Origin: Panagrolaimus kolymaensis
Taxonomy: Eukaryota; Nematoda; Chromadorea; Rhabditida; Panagrolaimidae
DNA: 64,000 bases
Assembly: GCA_028622995.1 (NCBI GenBank)
Contig: JAJQJQ010000008.1
Coordinates: forward strand, 3,534,001 to 3,598,000
Reading direction: 5' to 3'
Shown here piece by piece: positions 9,172 to 19,633 of the stretch (positions are counted from its first letter, which is position 1; every line of letters starts with the position of its first letter). A model generated the notes under the pieces. It saw nothing but the letters and a program-made list of their open reading frames with translations. It did not search any database and was not told the origin of the DNA. Both the position numbers and the translations under genes were made by a program.

Positions 9172-11789
9172 ATGGTTAAACTCATCATTTTGGTAACAAC
9201 GTTAGTCATTTTGTTCATTGTCAATCCACATCTTTGTGATGCAGAGAAAAAGGGTCCAGATCATGGTGAAAACAAACAACATGATCACAAACATGATGGA
9301 AAAAATGCCGATGACCACAAACATGATGAACATTCCAAACATGGCGAAAATCATAAACATGGTAAAGATGACAAACATGTCGACAAGAAAGAGGTTGGCC
9401 ACAAAACTAACGATAAAAAAGGTGAAAATCACATGCATGTTGAAAAACATGATGACAAGCATGGTAAAAATGAAGGTAAAGATAATAAATATGGCGGCAA
9501 ACATGACGAAGGTCATAAACATAAAGATGATCACAAGCACGGCAAAGACGATAAGCATGGAGCCCATCATAACGATAGCCATGTCGATGATCACAAACAC
9601 GGGGAAGCCGATAAGCATGGAGCCAAGCATGGCGGCGCTCACAAACACGATGAAAGCCATAAGCATGTTGAGCCCCACAAGCATGGCGATGATCAACATA
9701 AAAAACACCTTCCTCTAAAACCAGTAGGAAGAAGTCTTCTTCAATTCAGAGCTTTTTCTAACGTGGCTAATACAAATGTTTCGAATATTGCTGATAAAAA
9801 CGTTATCGCTTTCGTTGATAATGGGCACTCCGATGCTAAACCAGCATTATCCACTCAAGATGTTGATAACTTTAAAAATGATGTAAATGAATTCAAAGAA
9901 TTAACTGAAACCTTTAATAGTAAAGGAGTAAAAAATTTTGTTGGCGTTCTTGGAAAAGTTTGTTCGATGGCTGGAGGTTTGGCAGGCTTTGTGAGCATTG
10001 GATTATCTCTTTTCGCTCAAGATGATCAAGTAGTAAGTTATTTATAAATATTTCTCACCTCTCATATCCCAGTTTAATTTTACTTTGTTAGAATTGGAAA
10101 AATTATGGTAGCCATAATTTTACAAATACATAGAGAAAAAATAATTTTATTATTTTTAGTCTGCTGAAATGCAAGCTCTTGCTGATATTTCTAACCAAAT
10201 TGATGAAGGGTTTAATCGTATAAGCAGTGAGATTAAACAAGCTATATCTGAACTTAAGGCATATGATAGAAAATTGCAATTTGAAAATGTAAGTTCAAAA
10301 TTATGAATTTAAAACATTTCGAAACATGTATATTTTTTAGGAAGTGGAGACAAAAATGAATAATCTTATGTTCAATTACAAAACTTATTTAAAAGACCCA
10401 AAAGAACATACAGGAGAATTTCTAACTGAATGCACGACGGATAATCCTATCAATATCATCAATGTAAGTTATGGTTCAGAAACCAAAAAAATTTGTTTAT
10501 CAAAAAAATACATGAAGTTTATAGAGTATATTAACAACCTTAGATAATGATGGACTTAAAGACCAAGTAAAGGAAGAAGGTTGTACTTCCAAAGGAATTA
10601 TGTCATATTTAAATCTATACCAACATTATGTTAGCCATGCTGTAAGCGAATTAAAAACTTGTTGTAAAGAAACAAATAACTTTTTTAGACCCTTATATTT
10701 CCATTTTGCGAACTTTTAAAAAATAACAAAAGTATGAAAGCACTTAACGAAACAATTCCGGATGTCCTTAATGTTATAAAAAACATTGATGAAAGATTGA
10801 ATAAAGACTACAACTGGTGTATCGTAAGATTAAACATTTCTGAAATGAAACTAATTCATTAATTTTTTAAGGAAAATTTCTTTCATGGAAGAGATGATAT
10901 GGATAATATTCAAAAAACCGGTGAAGCTTTATTAAACGCAGGTGGAAGTTCTAAGGACATAGCGACTGCTATGCTAAATAATTTAACAAATTCTTACGGT
11001 AGCAAGTAAGTTTTAATTATTTTATATTTCCCGATTCCTAAATTTTAAATTTCTTTTTTTAGTTTTCATTTTACACAAATTTTATATTAATTTTTTAGCA
11101 ATGACATAAACATAGCAGGAACATATAAATGTGATAAATGCGTGTATGCTGTAGTGGTATCAGAAGATAAACATTTTACTGATTACAAATGTAAAGTTGA
11201 AGAATCATATAGATATTTCGAAAAGAATGGGAAAAAAATGTGGATATTTGCACAACCATCAAACAGCAAATTCACTGAATCTAATACATATCTTAGTCAA
11301 GCCATCAATGCCGCAGGAAAAGATGAAAAAGTTATTATTGAAGATTTTGTAAATTCGCATCACGTCAATTGTGCTCTAGTTAAAAGTGGTTTTCACGATG
11401 TTGATTTTGCATTTGTTTTATATGATAAAAGTGTCAATGCTAATGGAAATCATGGATCCTTTGAACTTGGTGAAGCTAATTCTGTGGAATATACTGAACT
11501 CGGTAAGGACAACACTATTAATGACATTGCTTCCGTGGTTTCTGCTGGCTATAGTGATACAAAAAAACCTGCATGGCATTATTATCTCATTACAGCAGGA
11601 AATGGTCAACAAGTTGCTACCATGGGTCCACCAGTTATTTTATATCAAAAAATACGGCACGACACTCCTCTTGTTAGTGTTCTTAAAGATATTAACCCAA
11701 TTAAGGGGTTTATAGAAGTAGGAAAACCAGTTGCTCATGAATTAGGAAAGTTTGCCAACACTCTTGGTAGTATATTTGGAAAAAAATAA
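9172..11789 (+). CDS. Full-length secreted His-rich protein A, unknown C-terminal domain
   Basis: Seven exons (9172-10032, 10160-10288, 10341-10463, 10525-10641, 10689-10823, 10872-11005, 11099-11789) keep one frame and give 729 aa. Residues 1-24 are the array signal peptide. About 25-180 is a His/Lys/Asp repeat region (HGKDDKHG-like units). A hydrophobic segment near 268-283 (GGLAGFVSIGLSLF) leads into an amphipathic helical region (ISNQIDEGFNRISSEIK), several more predicted helices, and from about 500 a beta-looking domain with CVYAVVVSEDK, NSKFTESNTYLSQA, NGNHGSFELGEA and ITAGNGQQVA. It ends in the conserved tail ANTLGSIFGKK. I cannot assign the domain. The hydrophobic-helix plus ID-GF coiled layout recalls helical-bundle pore-forming proteins, which is only a hypothesis. 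Exon sizes match the gene at 15794. Confidence 0.8.
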
Positions 11790-12458
11790 GCGACTAAAAG
11801 ACTATACTTTTTATTGTTTTATCTTAACTTTGGAATTGTGGAAATAATAAATTTATAAGCATTAAATTAATAAGTAATTTTAATTAAACATTTTATGTAA
11901 AAAGATGGAAATAAACCTATTACCAAAGTAATATGAAAAACTTAGTAAAAAAATCAAAAAAACATTTATTTGATATCCGCATAATTTTTGTGAAGTAAAA
12001 ATTGGTTTCTAATAAACTCATTCGTTTATCATATAGCCATAAAAAAAATATTCGAAAACTTTTACAAAATTTAAAGTAAACGTACATAAATAAAAATTAT
12101 TCAAAATTGCTAAAATAAAATAATTGAAAAAGCAAATCAATCAAAAAAAATTGATAAGACAAACTTCAAAATACTTTCTTCACATTAGCCATTGAAATGT
12201 TTTTAGTTTTGGCATTTGTAAACTTTCAATGTTGACCATTTTCTTCTTCTCAAGATATATGTGATTTATTTATTGATAAATTTATTTTTAAACTGATTTA
12301 AAAAAATATTTTTTTGCTGCAAATTTAAAGGATTTTCCTTATTATTTTGCAGAAAAACTTGCAAAAAATTAACGACGTGGATTAAAAAGTTTAACAAAAA
12401 GAAAATACAATAAAAATTTTAAATAATTATAAAAACACTTAAAGCTTACACCTTCTGA
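11790..12458. other. Spacer with conserved upstream block of gene C
   Basis: After the 3' UTR (GCGACTAAAAGACTATA, shared with genes C and the 19225 chimaera) the spacer carries the duplicated upstream block from about 12160 to 12455. No gene is seen. Confidence 0.5.
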
Positions 12459-12508
12459 AACAAAATTATTCTTGCCCCAGTATATAATCTTCCCGACAAT
12501 ATAAAAAG
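12459..12508 (+). promoter_or_regulatory. Conserved core promoter of His-rich gene C
   Basis: AAAATTATTCTTG, CCCAGTATATAA and CAATATAAAAAG are the counterpart of the promoter at 8850. The leader at 12772-12781 follows AG and reads GGTTATAATT before ATG. Confidence 0.6.
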
Positions 12509-12781
12509 TTTGAAGGAAATCGTGTCTTTTGTTAGAACGATTTTTTTAGGAAAAAAATATGTTATGGAAAAACTTCTTCCAACGCTATATAATTTTTGAG
12601 TTAAAAAATTACGCTTTTTTTTTTGGGACAAATGAATTTTTTTTTATAAATATTGTACTAAGTTACAGATTTTTTTCTAGAAAATTTATACATATATCAA
12701 AATTCTCTCGTTTTTTGTATTAATAATATCTAAATTTAAATAAAAAACTTTAAATAAAAATGGTTTTTTAGGGTTATAATT

Positions 12782-13096
12782 ATGGTTAACTTTACCCTTT
12801 TGGTCTCAACTTTAACCATTTTGTTCATTGTCAATCCATATCTTTGTGATGCAGAGAAATTGGGTCCTGATCATGGTGAAGACAAGCATGCCGAAAATCA
12901 CAATCATCTCGATGCTCACGAACACGGCGAAGATCACAGATCCAAAGATGGCGACAAGCATGATGAAAACAAAATAGATTACAACCATGGTGACAAACGT
13001 GTCGAAGACGACACGCATGGTGATGATCATAAACATAAAAGCCATGAAGCAGAAAAGTTTGTTAGCACTCTTGGTCGTTTCTTTGGAAAGAAATAA
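12782..13096 (+). CDS. Short secreted His-rich protein C (N-terminus joined to tail)
   Basis: Single exon, 104 aa. The signal peptide (MVNFTLLVSTLTILFIVN then PYLCDA) and the first mature residues (EKLGPDHGEDKH) match gene A (EKKGPDHGENK). A short His/Asp region follows, then the protein jumps directly to the extreme C-terminal tail, HEAEKFVSTLGRFFGKK, which matches the last residues of the gene at 15794 (HEAQKFVSTLGHFFGKK). The whole helical and beta domain and all introns are missing. The 3' UTR also matches gene A. The simplest origin is one internal deletion of a full-length gene that kept the frame. The open frame and intact signal suggest it is expressed; function unknown. Confidence 0.75.
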   Translation: MVNFTLLVSTLTILFIVNPYLCDAEKLGPDHGEDKHAENHNHLDAHEHGEDHRSKDGDKHDENKIDYNHGDKRVEDDTHGDDHKHKSHEAEKFVSTLGRFFGKK

Positions 13097-13735
13097 GCAA
13101 CTAAAAGACTATATTTTTTATTTTTTAATTTACTTTTATAATTTTTTGTAGTTATAAATCTATGAGCATAAAAATAATAAGTACTTTTATTATTTAAGCA
13201 TTTTATTAAATAATTTTCCAAAAAAACATTAAACGTTAAATCTTCACTAAGCTTGCAAAAATGATAACAAATTTGTTAAATAAAAATTTATAAAAGCTTT
13301 GCAATAATATCAAAAAATTACAGATATTTTTAACAAACAAAAAAGTTCCTTTCTCACGATCAAAATTTTGAAATCATTTGCTTGCGTCAAAGTTAAAAAA
13401 GATAAAACACATTTGTGAAAAATCGTAGAAATAAATTATCAATCCTTTAAAAAATTTTTTAACGAAAATATAAAGCTAAAAAGTCATTGTATAAATGGAG
13501 GAATGAGGATTATAAATTTCCTCGATATTTTTGTATTTAGTTATCAAAAGAGTAGATTGCTTTGGCTAATAATTATTTTCTTGGAAAATCTTTGCAAAAA
13601 TTCATGGACGAGGCTGCTTTATTTCTTTTATTCATAGACACTTTATTCTCGAATAAATACTATTTCTTGTTTTAAAGAAGAAGCTTTTATGCGTTGTGTC
13701 GTTTAAAATTTTAAAATTAGGCCTCTTTAATTTCA

Positions 13736-13757
13736 TATTTAAACAAACTTGATTTCT
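13736..13757 (+). promoter_or_regulatory. Shared TATTTAAA promoter motif of small secreted gene 2
   Basis: TATTTAAACAAACTTGATTT, nearly identical to the copy at 19154, about 45-60 nt before the start codon. Confidence 0.55.
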
Positions 13758-13798
13758 CCCAAATTTATCACTTTAAAAAAATCAAAACTCATTTGGAA

Positions 13799-14099
13799 AT
13801 GAAGCTTTCAATGTTTTTCTTCCTCTTCTTTTCCATCATTCTTTTTTCATTTGTTTTTGGAGAAATTTATGTATTTCAAACTTATTCTTCACCACCTTCT
13901 AATATTGGCGAGTTTAAAAATTTTAGTAAGAAATGAAATAAATAAGTCATCACTTTTTTTAGGGAAAACCATCAACTCGGAAGAAATTAGAAAGAGCATA
14001 ATCGCTGCAGCTGCCGCAATGAGGGGCTTAATGTTTGAAGAACGTCCTAAAATTCGCTCAATCGGTGAACGCATTACATCTTTCCATAAAATTGAGTAA
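13799..14099 (+). CDS. Small secreted protein, MKL family member 2
   Basis: The signal peptide MKLSMFFFLFFSIILFSFVFG is followed by the family core YVFQTYS and PPSNIG, then a different C-terminal part with an alanine run (SIIAAAAAMRGLMF) and a basic end. Exon 2 is 13963-14099. The donor is ambiguous: the GC-type site used by the paralogues has decayed to GCGAGT after 13907, while a good GTAAGA donor lies after 13925; both keep the frame, giving 81 or 87 aa. I favour the GT site. The coding start is the ATG at 13799, which keeps the whole signal peptide. The mature region differs completely from member 1, as in the other array proteins. Confidence 0.65.
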
Positions 14100-14599
14100 C
14101 ATTTGAGTTTTTTTTATCGATTGTGTGAATAAAGATGTTATGGAATAAATAAATTATAAAAGCTCAAAGTTAAAACTAATCATTCAATAATTTTAAATAA
14201 AATTAACAACGAAATAAAATAACAAAGGACTTCTTCAGCATAAAAATTAAGATTTCATTAAGGCTTTTAAATTACTTCAATTAAAAAAAATTTATTTCTA
14301 TTAGGAAGCGGAAGAGCAAACTTCATACCATTTTCTTCACATAAAAAAGTGGAATGTTTTTAGTTTATTGGCATAAATTTCATTTCAGGTTGACCATTTT
14401 TCTCGAGATATATTTAATTAATTGATAAAATTATTTTTTAACTAATTCCAAAATATTTTTTTGCAACGAAGTTTTAAACTTTTTTTATTTTTTTGCAGAA
14501 AAAGATGCAAAATAACGACGTGGCTTAAAATCTTTAACAAAAAGAAATACAACAAAAATTTTAAATAATAATAAAAATACTCAAAGCTAACACCATCAG

Positions 14600-14656
14600 A
14601 AAATAATAATTATGTTTTATTTTCAATATATAATAAGTCTTCAGACACTATAAAAG
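14600..14656 (+). promoter_or_regulatory. Conserved core promoter of array gene D
   Basis: AATATATAATAAG followed by CACTATAAAAG; the upstream CTCAGT block is degenerate here. The leader at 14885-14894 reads GGTTTTAATT after TTTTTTAG. Confidence 0.55.
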
Positions 14657-14894
14657 TATGATGAAAATCGAAAAATACGGAAGTTTTAGATACGATCATT
14701 TTTAGGACAAAAATGTTGAAACCGTCGTCTTCAATGCCACAATTTTCTGACCTAAAATTTTATTTCTCTAAAAATGTGTCAAGGTTAAGCACTTTTTTTG
14801 GAAAATTTTTCTATCATAATTTTTTTATCTCCCATATATCTAAGCTTAAATGTAAAAATTTTTAAATAAAAAAAGGTTTTTTAGGGTTTTAATT

Positions 14895-15089
14895 ATGGTT
14901 AACTTTACTCTTTTGGTAGCAACTTTAATCATTTTGTTCACTGTGAATCCCTGTTTTTGTGATGCTGAACCAGTTTTACAAGATTATCAAAAAGAAATGT
15001 TCAGTGAGTTGTTCAAAGACTTGGAGCATCAAAATGATTTACGAATTGTGTTTAACAAAGTCTTGGAAATGAACCATATGAATAAATAA
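14895..15089 (+). CDS. Short secreted array protein D without His region
   Basis: Single exon, 64 aa. The signal peptide is clearly of the array family (MVNFTLLVATLIILFTVN then PCFCDA), but the mature peptide of about 40 residues has no His repeats: it is an amphipathic, mildly acidic sequence with DYQKEMFSELFKDLEHQ. It lies 700 nt upstream of the full-length gene B and has its own promoter and trans-splice acceptor. It is either a minimal functional member or a truncated remnant that happens to be open. Retention of a complete signal and conserved promoter favours expression. Confidence 0.65.
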   Translation: MVNFTLLVATLIILFTVNPCFCDAEPVLQDYQKEMFSELFKDLEHQNDLRIVFNKVLEMNHMNK

Positions 15090-15487
15090 TAACATGCAAA
15101 TTGAATTATATCCAAATATTTTTTTATGACTGTTTATAAAAAGAAAATGTTGAAATAAATAATTTTATAAAAATTTAATTAATTAATAAAATAGCTTTTA
15201 AATTCTTCTTTAAGCAAATAAAATGATATAGAAATTTCATAAAATGACTTTACAATTGGCGATTGTGTAGTTGTGAAGCAAATTGAAAGCTTTTATTTTT
15301 GGTAAAAAAAATTTATACATAGTTTATATCCCCCAAACTATTTTTTGTTCTAAAGCTTTTAACTTTTCTTTTGCAAAAAAAACTTGCAAAATATTGAGAA
15401 GAATTAAAAGCTTTAACAAAAAAAAAATACAATAAAAATTTTAAATAATAATAAAGCACTTAAATTTAACACACAATAGATTTCTTA

Positions 15488-15546
15488 AATTTGATTAGGA
15501 TTTTTATTGCCTTAATATATTATCTCCTTCTACTATAAAAGTTTTA
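15488..15546 (+). promoter_or_regulatory. Conserved core promoter of His-rich gene B
   Basis: TTAATATATTATC followed by CTACTATAAAAG, the counterpart of the other array promoters. The acceptor and leader at 15783-15793 read AG, GGTTTAATT, then ATG, with the same ten-base SL1 match as gene A. Confidence 0.55.
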
Positions 15547-15793
15547 AGGAAATCAAGTTTTTATGCCATTTTAAATACCACATTATTTTTAGGACAAAAA
15601 TATGGTGTGAAAAAAATGTCCAACCTTTCATATTTTTTTGATTAAAATAAATAATTTTTTTTCGATATTTCTAAGATTACACAATTTTTTGAAAAATTTG
15701 TTTAATTTAAATTTTTTGATTTTCATCAAGCATTAATATCATTGCTTATGTCTAAAATATTTTGAATAAAATTTTGTTTTTTAGGGTTTAATT

Positions 15794-18606
15794 ATGGGTA
15801 CGCTAATAATTTTGACGACGACTTTAATCGTTTTGTTCATTGTTAATCCATATCTTTGTGAAGCAAAGATCCATCACAGTGAACACAAACATGAACACCA
15901 TGTCCATCATGACCACCCTGATCACCACAGCCATCCAATTCACCATGACCATCATAGCCATCATGAACACCATCACCATGAACACCATGAGCATGGTTAT
16001 CATGACCATGAGCACCACGAGTTTGAACATCAGAATCACGAGCACTCTGAACATGGCCTCCATGATCATGAGCACCATGAACACGAACATTCTGAACATG
16101 GCCATCATGAGCATGAACACCATGATAAAGAACATGAGGATCGGGAACATGTTGAAATAGAGCATGAGGATCAAGAACACGATGAACACGACTATGAGGG
16201 CCATCCTAAAACACATTTTCTTAAGAAAGCTGGTAAAGCTCTCTTTCACGGAGTGAAAAATACCCTTTCTGATGTTGTTGATGGGTTGGCACAAAATGAC
16301 CAATATTCAGATAATAATCAGGATGACGCCGATGGGGATGATGATGCTGAATATACTGATAATGAACACGATGATGTTGATGGACAAGAAGACGACTATG
16401 ATAATAATGAAAGTAATAACTCTGATGAACAACAAAATACCGATTATACTGATAATGGACAAGATAATAGTGGTGAAGAGGATACTACCGATACCCAAGA
16501 TGAAGATGATTCTGTTGATGAATCTGCCCAAGATACTTCCATCTTTTCAAATATTAATGCGCAAGATGTCCAAAATATTGGAGATAAATTAAAAGAAATT
16601 GGTGAATTTTTTAGTTCAAAGGAAGTAAAAGGTGTATTAAAAGCGGCTGGAAAAATATTTAATTTAATTGGTGGGGCAGCGGACTTTTTGGCTTTTGGGT
16701 TAGCTCTTATTCCTCAAGATGTAAGTAACTAAATATTTTGGCAAATAACCACTTTCCATAAATAAATATATTTAATTTATCTTTAGAATGCTGTTCTTCA
16801 AAGGCTTGAACAGCTTTCAACTCAAATTGATGAAGGTTTTGAGCTTATGGGTTCTCAAATAGAACATTCGGAACTTGATAATGAAGCTTTACAAAGAAAA
16901 ATACAATTCGAGAACGTACGTTAAAAATAAATTTTCATTAAGTTTAAATGATTAAAAGTGGAATTTTTTTTAGTTAGTTGATACACAATTGCAACCACTT
17001 GTGAATGATTTCAAAACTTATTTAAGTGATCCCAAAAATCAACGAAATATGTTCAAGCCAACTTGTAAGAAATATGATCCTACAGATATTATTGATGTAA
17101 GTTGAATTTTTTTTTCAGCTTTTTTAATAGTTTTTTTTAATTCTCAATGGGATGAAATTTTTAGAATATGGAAACCATCTTAAAAAGTAATGGACTTAAA
17201 GAACAATTAAAAAAAGATGGGTGTAATTATGATAAATTTATGAAATTTAGAAATATATTCGAACAAGATATTAAAATAGCTGTAAGCGTTTTAAAAAACA
17301 TTATTTAAATAATTAAACTCTGGCATAAAAATATATTTTTTTAGTCTACTATCATTCCATTTTGCTATCATTTTATTGACAAAAATACCAAAGCCATTAA
17401 TGGAACAATTAATCAAACTCTCAATACGATAAAAAATATTGATAATTTGTTAGATGGAAATTTTGATTGGTGCAAAGTAAGGTTTAAAATAAATTTGAGT
17501 TTATTTAATCCATTTGATTTTTTAAGAATTATTTCTTGAATGGATTGGATGGGATAGATGTTATAAAAAATAATGCGGAAACTTTATTAAGAGGAAGTGG
17601 AAACTCTGAATACATAGCAAAAAATATGCAAAAATGGTTGACCGATAATTATAAGGGATAGTAAGTTTTTATTTAAGACGAACTCTACAATATATTAAGT
17701 TTTACCTCGGTAAACCAAAAAACCTTTAAAAGGAAAAGATATAAAAAATCTCGAAAAATCTTTAGCGACTCCTGTTTTTTTTAATACTTTTTTAATTAAT
17801 AGGGCTTGTATGTATCTGTTCACAGCAATTCGTAAAGCATGTGATTGCTTGTCACAAAATATCCAATCTCTTTTTATAATAATTATTTTAATTTTATAAA
17901 TTTTTAAAATCAATCTTTTTTTTTAGTTTTATGTAAATTTTTTAGCAAGGATATAAACATAGGTGGATCCTTTAATTGTAATCATTGTGTGTATGCTGTA
18001 ATGGTATCAGAAGATAAACTAAGTACAGTATACAAATGTAAAGCAGAAGAATCACATAGACAAATACAATTAAATGGAAAAGTTATGCATATATTTGCTC
18101 AATCTTCTGATCATTCGTTCACTGAATCTAATTCTGCTCTTGGTCAAGCACTAACATTGGGACTATTTGATCAAGATATTATAGATAATTATGTAAAAGG
18201 CCACAATGTTAATTGCGTTCTAATGAAAAGTCATTTTGAAAATGATGGCCTTGATTTTTCATTTATATTAAATGATGAAAGTAGAAATGCTATAGGAAAC
18301 CATGGAATTTTTGAACTTGGTGAAGCAACTTCCACTGAAGAATATCGCGTGGGTGCCAATGGCGTCCTACAAGATATTTTTACTGTCGCTTCTCTTGGAT
18401 TTTCGGATGTTCACAAAGCCGCAAAACACTTTTACCTTGTCACAGCAGGAAATGGTCAACAAATTGCTAACGAACATTATATTCCTCCAACTGCTCCACC
18501 CAAGCAACATAAAGTAGAAATTAACATAAATAATGTTGCAGAGCCCGTTGCCCATGAGGCGCAAAAATTTGTTAGTACTCTTGGTCATTTCTTTGGAAAA
18601 AAATAA
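15794..18606 (+). CDS. Full-length secreted His-rich protein B, unknown C-terminal domain
   Basis: Seven exons (15794-16720, 16787-16915, 16974-17096, 17165-17281, 17345-17476, 17527-17660, 17946-18606) give 740 aa. Exons 2, 3, 4 and 6 have exactly the lengths of those in gene A (129, 123, 117 and 134 nt). The signal peptide is followed by a His/Glu-rich region to about 145 (HEHHEHGYHDHEHH), a conserved segment (VKNTLSDVVDG), an acidic Asn/Asp/Glu region to about 250, then the same helical and beta domains as gene A: IDEGFELMGSQIEHSEL, CVYAVMVSEDK, SFTESNSALGQA, VTAGNGQQIA and the tail FVSTLGHFFGKK. The His region is unrelated in detail to that of gene A while the C-terminal half is clearly homologous. 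Intron 6 is 285 nt against 93 nt in gene A because of extra sequence. Confidence 0.8.
17690..17890. other. Extra sequence inside intron 6 of gene B
   Basis: About 190 nt between the shared intron ends have no counterpart in gene A. No terminal repeats or target duplications were found by eye. It could be an old insertion, or sequence lost from gene A. Confidence 0.35.
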
Positions 18607-19153
18607 TCAATGAAAAGACAAATACTTTTTATTGTTTAATTTATTTTTGAAATTTTTGAAATAAAAAATTTTTTACGATTCATTTACCCGTTTCATAAAA
18701 ATAAAATATTTATTACATAAGTCTGGTTAAAAAATGGCAGATATTTTTAACAAAAAAAAGTTTCTTTCTCAAAATCGAAATATTGAAATAATTTGCTTGC
18801 GTCAAAGGTAAAAAAGAAAAAAACACATTTGTGACAAATCAACGAAATAAATTTATAATCGTTTAAAAAAAATTAACGAAATTGTAAAGTTAGAAAATCA
18901 TTGTAAAAAATGGAGAAAGATTCATTAGAAATTTCCTTTAATCTTTTTGTATTTAGTTATCAAATGAATGGATTGCTCTGGTTAATTATTATTCACACAG
19001 AACAGTAAAGAAAAAATTATTGGTCGTGTCCTTTTTTTCCGGGACATTTTTCATTTTAGTATAATTAATTTTTTTTATTTTAAAAAAGCTTTTAAGAATT
19101 AAACGATTGAATAATACAATATTAGATGCCACACTGCTGCATCTAAAATTTCG

Positions 19154-19175
19154 TATTTAAACAAACTTGATTTCT
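19154..19175 (+). promoter_or_regulatory. Shared TATTTAAA promoter motif of small secreted gene 3
   Basis: TATTTAAACAAACTTGATTT, about 50-70 nt upstream of the start codon; matches the copies at 6748 and 13736. Confidence 0.55.
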
Positions 19176-19224
19176 CACAAAATTACCAATTTTAAGAAAT
19201 AAATAAACGATAATTCATTTGGAA

Positions 19225-19465
19225 ATGAAGCTTTCAATGTTTTTTTCCCTCTTCTTTTTCATCATTCTTCTTTCATTTGTTTATGGAGAAATTTATGTAT
19301 TTCAAACTTATTCAAAAACTTCACCACCTTCTAATATCGGCAAGTTTTAAAATTTTTGTTAAAACTAAAAAAATATAGGTCATTATATTATTCTTTTTAG
19401 GAAAGCCCGCGAACAAAGCTGAAGATTTTGGTCCCACTCTTAGTCGTATGTTTGGAAGGAAATAA
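19225..19465 (+). CDS. Chimaeric small secreted protein, MKL front with His-family tail
   Basis: Two exons, 19225-19339 and 19401-19465, give 59 aa. Exon 1 is MKL family (signal MKLSMFFSLFFFIILLSFVY, core YVFQTYSKTSPP). Exon 2 encodes GKPANKAEDFGPTLSRMFGRK, which aligns with the C-terminal tail of genes A, B and C (HEAEKFVSTLGRFFGKK), and the following UTR (GCAGCTAAAAGACTATATTT) matches theirs. The protein is thus a fusion of the start of one array family to the end of the other. The frame requires a GC-AG intron (donor GCAAGT, 61 nt); a GT donor two bases on would give a rapid stop. Confidence 0.7.
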
Positions 19466-19633
19466 GCAGCTAAAAGACTATATTTTTTTTCTTTATTTTA
19501 ATTAGGGAATTGTGAAAGTAATAAATTTATGAGAATTTTAAAATATACAAACTTTTGACTTGCATACACATTTTATAAAAAGCAAGTATAACAAAAAGGT
19601 TTAACACAAGCTACAAAAAAAATTAGTTTAAAA

